From Chrysemys picta bellii (taxonomy: Eukaryota > Chordata > Testudines > Emydidae), in assembly GCF_011386835.1 (NCBI RefSeq), contig NC_088796.1, positions 32,877,011 to 32,941,010 of the forward strand: DNA of 64,000 bases. The letters run 5' to 3'. Positions 58,330 to 64,000 of the stretch are shown here, piece by piece (positions within the stretch are counted from its first letter, which is position 1; each line of letters starts with the position of its first letter). Under the pieces are notes generated by a model, which did not search any database, was not told the origin of the DNA, and worked only from the letters and a program-made list of their open reading frames with translations. The position numbers were made by a program, and so were the translations under genes.

Positions 58330-58440
58330 TAGGCAGTGTTGTAGCTGTGTCGGTCCCAGGATATTTGAGAGACGAGGCTCTCACAAACAGAAGTTGATCC
58401 AGTAAAAGTTATTACCTCACCCACCTGGTCTCTCTTGGCA
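58330..58440 (-). mobile_element. Penelope-type 3' tail remnant
   Basis: The sequence gtagctgtgtcggtcccagg, acagaagttgatccagtaaa and tattacctcacccacctggt has the same layout as the tail of the Penelope-like element at 8817 (tagccatgttggtcccagg). Confidence 0.7.
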
Positions 58441-58914
58441 TTTTTATTATACAATTGTCTGAATTTCTTGTTCCCAGGTACTGTACTTTGATGTATAAAG
58501 TAGGGGGGGAAAATCTGTGTATACCCGCTGTAATGTAAGTACTATACATGGCCATGCATTTGGTTGGCAACTACATTTATTGCAGGAAAAAGTCAATGTC
58601 CTCTTCAGAGGTGCAGCTTAACAGGAGAAAAAAAGAATTATTTTCTGCACTGAGCCCAAAGCAATTAACATTTGAATGAAGTAAATGTTAAAACAAAAAA
58701 GAGAACTCGAAACAGTTCTTAATATATTAAATGTGGTTCACTTAGTAAGGGCAGTCCAACCTTTTCAATGATATCAGTTGAATGCTAGTTTTGGGGCACC
58801 TTCCCAGGCCAAGTGCAGAAATCTAATTCCAGATTCTAGAATGAGATAATTTTTGTAGGATTTAGCCACTAATGCCTAAATGGCGTTAAGAAGTAATAAC
58901 ATTAAATTAAGTAA

Positions 58915-59294
58915 GGCTGTGTCTACACTACAAAATTAAGTCAATCTAACTTATGTTGGCATACAGCTGCCTCAGTAATTACATTGTGTGTGTATGTTTA
59001 CACTATGCTCCTTGTGTCAGTGGTGCTCATCCTCACCAGGAGTGCTTGTATCGATTGTATTGTCAGTGTGGGTCATTGTGGAAGGCTCCTGAAAGTAACA
59101 GTCAACATTAGCACTTACACTGCATCGACTTAACTGCATCAACCATGACTCTATGTCGCTCATAGAGGTGAAGTTATTAAGTCGGCATGGCAGGGCAGTA
59201 ACATCAATTGGAGCAAAATTTAAGTGTAGAAAACTCCATAGTTAGGTTGACGTAAGCTGCCTTTTGTTGACCTAACTGTAGTGTAGACCAGACC
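58915..59294. mobile_element. Harbinger-family MITE, 380 bp
   Basis: It starts GGCTGTGTCTACACTAC and ends GTAGTGTAGACCAGACC. The flanks are TAA on the left and CAA on the right, a 3-bp duplication with one change. The subterminal aaattaagtcaatctaactt and gttaggttgacgtaagctgc add to the inverted ends. Confidence 0.85.
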
Positions 59295-60332
59295 CAAGAT
59301 ACTAGCTCACTTGTTACTTGAACTTCAATGTCACATGAAGCCGGGGTGCCTCCAGATAATTTTCAAAGGGCGTGCATGCCCCATGCCCTCCTGACTTAGA
59401 GGAAACTCTGGCAGCAGCCTCACTGTAGCCAGCACAGGTGCTCAGATCTTTGGCGTGCAGTGGTAAAGCTCCTCCCTTGCCACGGGGAAAGGGGTGCCAG
59501 CTGGCCTGATCATAGGGGAGGCAGGAGGTAACAGGCTGGGGCACCCGCATACCCTGCCCAATAGAGAAGCCCCTGCCAAAGTTCTGGTGCTGCAGGTTGG
59601 ATTGCAGGGGACTAGAGGCCCTGGCACTTGCCTGAGCCTCCTGCCCTGGGCAGGGTAGCTGTGAAAACAGGGGCTGCAGCCCAGAGGTCATGACTTTTCA
59701 TGGGGAATGAGGATTAGAGTGCCCCCGGGGCTACACATTACTGCTCCCTCCCTCCCTCCCACCCCCCACCCCCGCACTCTCCAGGCTGTCCCAGTGCACA
59801 TGTCCCAGTGCAGCTGAAAATTTTTCGGGTGCTGGACAATACCAGATCATATTCACCAGGATTTGGACTTATACCTGGAGCTGATACTGTGAAGCAATAT
59901 TGGGTTAGATCGGGCTGGTGAATTGACAGAGATACTTCAGATGATACATATTTTCAAGGTCATTTCTTACTAGCTCTGATTGGCTGGCTTGATGAAAGTA
60001 GGCAGGGGGAAGGGGCAAAAGGCAGTCATGTGTGTAAGGGGTAATGGATAGGAGAAGGAGTGCTGTGGTGATTGCAGAAGGGGAATTATGAGTGGGGGGA
60101 GGGGGTAGTGGTAGGAGAAGGGGGGCAGTTAGGAGTAGAGGAGGAAGCAAGTCAGAAGGTGGTGGAGCAGGCGGTGGGTAAGGTCAGAGGGGAGAAAGGC
60201 AGTTTTCTGCAACTGGGCTTGGCTCAGCCCAGCAACTCAGAGGATGCCAGCAGAGGAGCTGGCTAAGAGATGTCCCTGGCACATAGCTCCGTGCTGCCTC
60301 CAGGACTGTCTGCATTGTCTCTGTCAGCTCAC
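59295..60332. other. ITGA2 intron 1, unassigned, partly GC-rich
   Basis: 59340-59700 is GC-rich with chance ORFs. 60000-60200 is a purine-rich stretch (gggga/gga repeats on the plus strand). I cannot assign either. Confidence 0.35.
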
Positions 60333-60346
60333 AGAGACAGGTTCCA

Positions 60347-60488
60347 GAGTAGCAGCCATGTTAGTCTGTATCCGCAAAAAGAACAGGAGTACTTGTGGCA
60401 CCTTAGAGACTAACAAATTTATTAGAGCATAAGCTTTTGTGGGCTGTAGTCCATGAAAGCTTATGCTCTAATAAATTTGTTAGTCTCT
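60347..60488. mobile_element. Fold-back Penelope-type tail with 14-bp target duplication
   Basis: A 142-bp insert flanked by the exact duplication AGAGACAGGTTCCA (60333-60346 and 60489-60502). It reads as one tail in one orientation (gtagcagccatgttagtctg ... gagactaacaaatttattag) and then turns back on itself (gcttatgctctaataaattt, gttagtctct). The arms are about 43 bp with a very short centre at gtgggctgtagtcca. Confidence 0.9.
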
Positions 60489-60502
60489 AGAGACAGGTTC
60501 CA

Positions 60503-61574
60503 CTCCCCCCCGCAGATCCCCATCATCACATTATGGATGAGTCACCCAGCATTACAGCGAGCCTGGGCAGAGTTGCCTGCAAAGGCAGCACCTTCCAAGC
60601 TGGAGCTAACTCCATAGTAGCCCAAGTGAGTGCTGGTGCTGATGGCCTGGGATCCCCTGCCCTACCGGAGTGTGCTCCTCCCACTTGCCGTACCTGAGCC
60701 AGCCTGGGCTCCGTTGCTGAGTGGAGTGAGGAGCAGATGGGCTGCCTGCACAACAGACTGAGCAGAGTGACAATGATTCTTTACTAAAATGATCTCAGCA
60801 CTTTGGTCATTGACAGTCTGCCATAAATTAGGGGCCCACCCAGGTTTCCACTCCTAGCTACACCACTGGTCTATATGTAGTTACATGGGGCAAAATAGAA
60901 TACACAATAATGTTACAGGAGATTCTCAGGCAGTTTCTTAGGATGTCAGTTCCATATGTCGGTACCAAGAGTCTTAAGTGAGATGCTGTTAGCTGATGCA
61001 CTGTTCAATTATGTATGATTTTTGACTGATGATAACATGAGAATAAATTAAGATGCAACTTAAAGATGGTGTTGAGATAAAGTGCCGGGAATTTGGAATA
61101 CAACAGATATATTGGCAATAGCTTTACAGTAATCAATTTTTTACATATGAAATGCCTTTAAAAGATCCATTTAGCTGCCAGTGTAGATGGTTGTGATTAC
61201 TGTAGGAAGTATTGTGAAATATACACAGTATTATGTCCGCTCATATCTTTCCTTCTCCGCAATACCAATCAGATGTTTAGTGGTAAAGGAAGTTCTTTCA
61301 TTCTTAACCATATTTCTTAAATGACTTAACTCTTAGCGAAAGGTAATCACCCACTTTCAAGCAGTCATCAGTAGATAATGGTTGTTTGGTATGACTAATA
61401 TATGATTTCCTGTCTTGAGTTCACCACCAAATGTTAATAAATATGCAAGCTATGTGTATTCTTCTATGAGGAACATTTTGCTTTCTCTTTATATATTTTG
61501 GGTTAAGATATGGTTTTAGGAGAGTTTATTGAAATTTTGCTTATTTTAAGTGGATTTTGCACCCTCAGGTTTCA
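60503..61574. other. ITGA2 intron 1, unassigned
   Basis: Mostly AT-rich beyond 60900; nothing recognised. Confidence 0.35.
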
Positions 61575-61582
61575 CTTTAGAA

Positions 61583-62547
61583 CAGCGTTGCTCAAACTGG
61601 GGTCCACGGACACCTGGGGGTCCCCAAGAGTACTGCAGGGGGTCCGTGGGCCCAGCTGATCAACTCCTTCGCCTCCCTCCCAGCGCCTCCTGCATGTCAG
61701 GTAACAGCTGTTCCCCGGAGTGCAGGAGGTGCTGGGAGGGAGAGGCAGGAGCAGGGATGGGGTGTGCTCAGGGGAAGATGTCCAGGGCCGCCAGCCCCGC
61801 TGATCAACTAAGGTTGCCAACCCTCCTGGTTTCACTAGAAGTCTCCTGGAATCAGGTTCTATCTCCCGGAGGCTACTGAAGCCAAACTGGGAGATCTTAA
61901 GCACTAAAAGTCCAGTGGCGCAGCAGGGCTAAGGCAGGCTCCCTGTCTGCCCTGGCTTTGCGCTGCTCCTGGAAGCGGCTGGCATGTCCCTGCAGCCCCT
62001 TCGGGGGAGGGGAGGCCAAAGGGTCTCCGCGCCCTGCCCCCGCCCTGAGCACTGACTCCACAGCTCCCATTGGCTGGGAACTGTAGCCAATGGGAGCTAT
62101 GGGGGTGGTGCCTGCGGGCAGGGACAGCATGTGGAGAACCCCTGGCCCTTCCACCTAGGAGCCGCTGCCAGAGAGATGTGCTGGTCGCTTTTGGGAGCCT
62201 CCCGAAGTAAGCACCGCCCAGCTGGAGCCCGCACCCCTCACCCCCTCCTGCACCCTGACCCCCTTCCCCAGCCCAGAGCCCTGCACCCAAACTCCTTCCC
62301 AGAACCTGCATCCCGCACCTCCTCTCACACCCAAACTCCCTGCCCCAGCCTGGTGAAAGTGAGTGAGGATGGTGGGAGCTGAGCGATGAAGGGAGGGGGG
62401 ATGGAGTGAGTGGGGGGCAGGAAGAGGTGGGATGGGGGGAAGGGGTGGAATGGGGCAGGACCTGGGGCTGTGTGGGAGGGATTGGGGGTCCCCAAAAACT
62501 TTAAATCAAAATGGGGTTCTCAGGTTGCTAAAATTTGAGAACCGCTG
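61583..62547. mobile_element. hAT non-autonomous transposon, 965 bp, perfect 8-bp target duplication
   Basis: It starts CAGCGTTGCTCAAACT and ends TTTGAGAACCGCTG (inverted ends CAGCGNTNCTCAAA). It is flanked by the exact duplication CTTTAGAA (61575-61582 and 62548-62555). Inside, a second element start (aggttgccaaccctcctgg) lies at about 61811, and a CCAAT-bearing palindrome (cagctcccattggc ... gccaatgggagc) at 62061-62100, so it is composite. There is no transposase ORF. Confidence 0.9.
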
Positions 62548-62555
62548 CTTTAGAA

Positions 62556-63370
62556 CATCACATGTTCAATATAGTGTATAATATGATGGGCTGTATTCAG
62601 GTTGCCTGGGTCCATGACTGGTATCCCTCTTAAAATCTCTTCCAAAACTGGTCTTGAGACTGCCAAAAAAAAGTCAGGCACAGTAACTACTGACATACCC
62701 ATCAAGGCTGAAGGAATGCATTGACCTGTGACCTTAATTCTTAAGCAGGGGCAGCATTTGCTATTGGGTGGAGAGGCAGTTCCCCCACTCCCCAGACATT
62801 TCATAGGTCTATATTCTCCATTATGTCTTCCACTACCCCAACTGCTGCTTCAACTTTGCAGGATACAATATAATCACATATAATGTTTTATGTGCTGACT
62901 CAACTGTGTCCTTCCCCACCCCACCCCTGAATCTTTCTGAAATGATACCCCTGTTCTTAAGTTAAGACTTTGAAACATGTCATAGATTTGAAGAAACCCT
63001 TAAAGATCCCTATTATAAAGAACCCTTAAACTCCTATCATTAATATAAGAAATCCTAAAGTTCCTTAATATCTCATGTAAGATCACTGTTAGTACATAAA
63101 TGTTATGTGATGTACTGTATGTGTAAACAGAAATAGGTATAACTATCCAGTCTGGAATGTAGGGCCTGCTATGATTTTTCAGCTGTTCTGTTTTCCGATG
63201 AGCACACAATTATAGTTTGTATGGGTAGCACACACAGTCAGAATTGATCTTGGAGCTAACTTTTAGATGATTTTATATTAACCAGTTATATAAGTACTAT
63301 ATATTGGTGGTTGTTATTTATAGATGGGCGAGACGCTAAGCACAGTCAGCTAAGCACAAGAGAGAAGCCA
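62556..63370. other. ITGA2 intron 1, unassigned
   Basis: AT-rich; nothing recognised. Confidence 0.35.
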
Positions 63371-63374
63371 GGAG

Positions 63375-63485
63375 CTCTAAATTCTGATCCTGGCACCATC
63401 ACCAACTTGAATGGCCACGGACATATCACTCACTATGTGTGAGGGAAAAAAAAGTGTAAAACAGGGATGATACTTAAGTGCCTCA
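63375..63485 (+). mobile_element. MIR-type SINE fragment (probable)
   Basis: The sequence aaattctgatcctggcacca, catatcactcactatgtgtg, gtaaaacagggatgatactt and gcctcacaagagt follows MIR order, but is quite diverged. Confidence 0.5.
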
Positions 63486-63496
63486 CAAGAGTTTTA

Positions 63497-63548
63497 GAGA
63501 GACAAGGTGGCTGAGGTAATTTCTTTACTTTTTTTTTTTTTTTTTTTA
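63497..63548 (+). mobile_element. Penelope-type tail scrap with poly-T
   Basis: The sequence agagacaaggtggctgaggt and aatttcttta, followed by a run of about 20 T, resembles the start of the 38690 tail. Confidence 0.45.
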
Positions 63549-64000
63549 GTTCCAATTTCACAATAGCGTTATGAAGCTTAATTATTTAATATCTGGTCAG
63601 TGCTTTGAAGATGCAAAGTGCTGTTTAAATGCTAAGTACAGTATAGTTTATTTATTAACTTAGCCCTATATTTCCCAGGCTTCCATTTATTAGCTTATCT
63701 TCTCAGTGTTTTTTTCAGAAGAAAACAAACAATTAATGTGTGAAAATAAAATGGCCCGAAACTGTAGACATTCTATGATAAAGCACTAGGTCGATTTGAT
63801 TGTGTTCTATTTCAAATGTAGCATTAGAATACATATGGTATAAAAGTACTTATTGTCATCAGTTGTTCTTCATTATAGCGTACATAAATAGGTCTTTAGG
63901 AAATCCGATGCGAGAAGGCTACCATATATCCAAAGATAATGGAGTATTAAAGACTACAGTAAAATATATTAAAATATATTCATTGTGTCTCTTGGATTCA
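63549..64000. other. ITGA2 intron 1, unassigned
   Basis: AT-rich; nothing recognised up to the window end. Confidence 0.35.

Larger units (their letters stand above)
36862..64000 (+). other. ITGA2: ITGA2 intron 1 (5' part; exon 2 beyond window)
   Basis: From the exon 1 donor to the window end I find no segment flanked by splice sites that encodes the expected second ITGA2 exon (start of the beta-propeller). The stretch is intronic sequence with many transposons, listed separately. Long first introns are usual for this gene. Confidence 0.8.

Noticed and set aside
36862..64000. ITGA2 exon 2
   Set aside because: I looked for a splice-flanked segment encoding the start of the beta-propeller (xYNVGLPEA-like) and found none; exon 2 is presumably beyond the window.

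Overview
The window is vertebrate nuclear DNA, almost certainly from a turtle (Cryptodira). The repeats point there: CR1 LINEs, a tRNA-headed SINE whose tail resembles the CR1 3' end, Penelope-like retroelements, PIF/Harbinger and hAT DNA transposons with their short derivatives, and long solo LTRs. Genes are split by introns, coding density is very low, and there is no operon structure. The lineage call rests on recognising repeat families and was not checked by a search.

Two host genes are present, both on the + strand and arranged head to tail: the 3' end of ITGA1 (collagen/laminin receptor integrin alpha-1) and the 5' end of ITGA2 (collagen receptor integrin alpha-2). ITGA1 is represented by its last six coding exons (3634-3747, 4608-4712, 5454-5558, 6469-6561, 10715-10831, 13247-13291). 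All six have consensus splice sites, all introns are phase 0, and they encode the membrane-proximal ectodomain, the transmembrane helix and the GFFKR cytoplasmic tail. ITGA2 contributes its GC-rich promoter/5'UTR and first coding exon (36816-36861). Everything after that is its first intron, with exon 2 beyond the window. The ITGA1-ITGA2 order is the same as in other vertebrates.

Layout: 1-985 unassigned sequence with a TG/AG microsatellite; 985-3528 truncated CR1; 3634-13291 ITGA1 exons, with introns carrying a TcMar-like MITE, a SINE, a solo LTR and an antisense Penelope-like element; 13292-36540 ITGA1 3'UTR and intergenic DNA, with hAT MITEs, two solo LTRs, two CR1 copies, a head-to-head pair of hAT/ZBED-type transposase fragments, a large inverted repeat and a G-rich minisatellite; 36540-36900 ITGA2 promoter and exon 1; 36862-64000 ITGA2 intron 1, with GC-rich MITEs, a 3.8-kb near-complete PIF/Harbinger transposon, a SINE, Penelope-type tails and a 965-bp hAT element.

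The most interesting locus is the Harbinger element (49128-52906). It has a transposase ORF with a DDE triad, an antisense two-exon Myb/SANT gene with phase-compatible splice sites, and a third short sense ORF inside the antisense gene's intron that I cannot assign to a family. The other notable signals are two fold-back (inverted) copies of one Penelope-like tail and the minisatellite directly beside the ITGA2 promoter.
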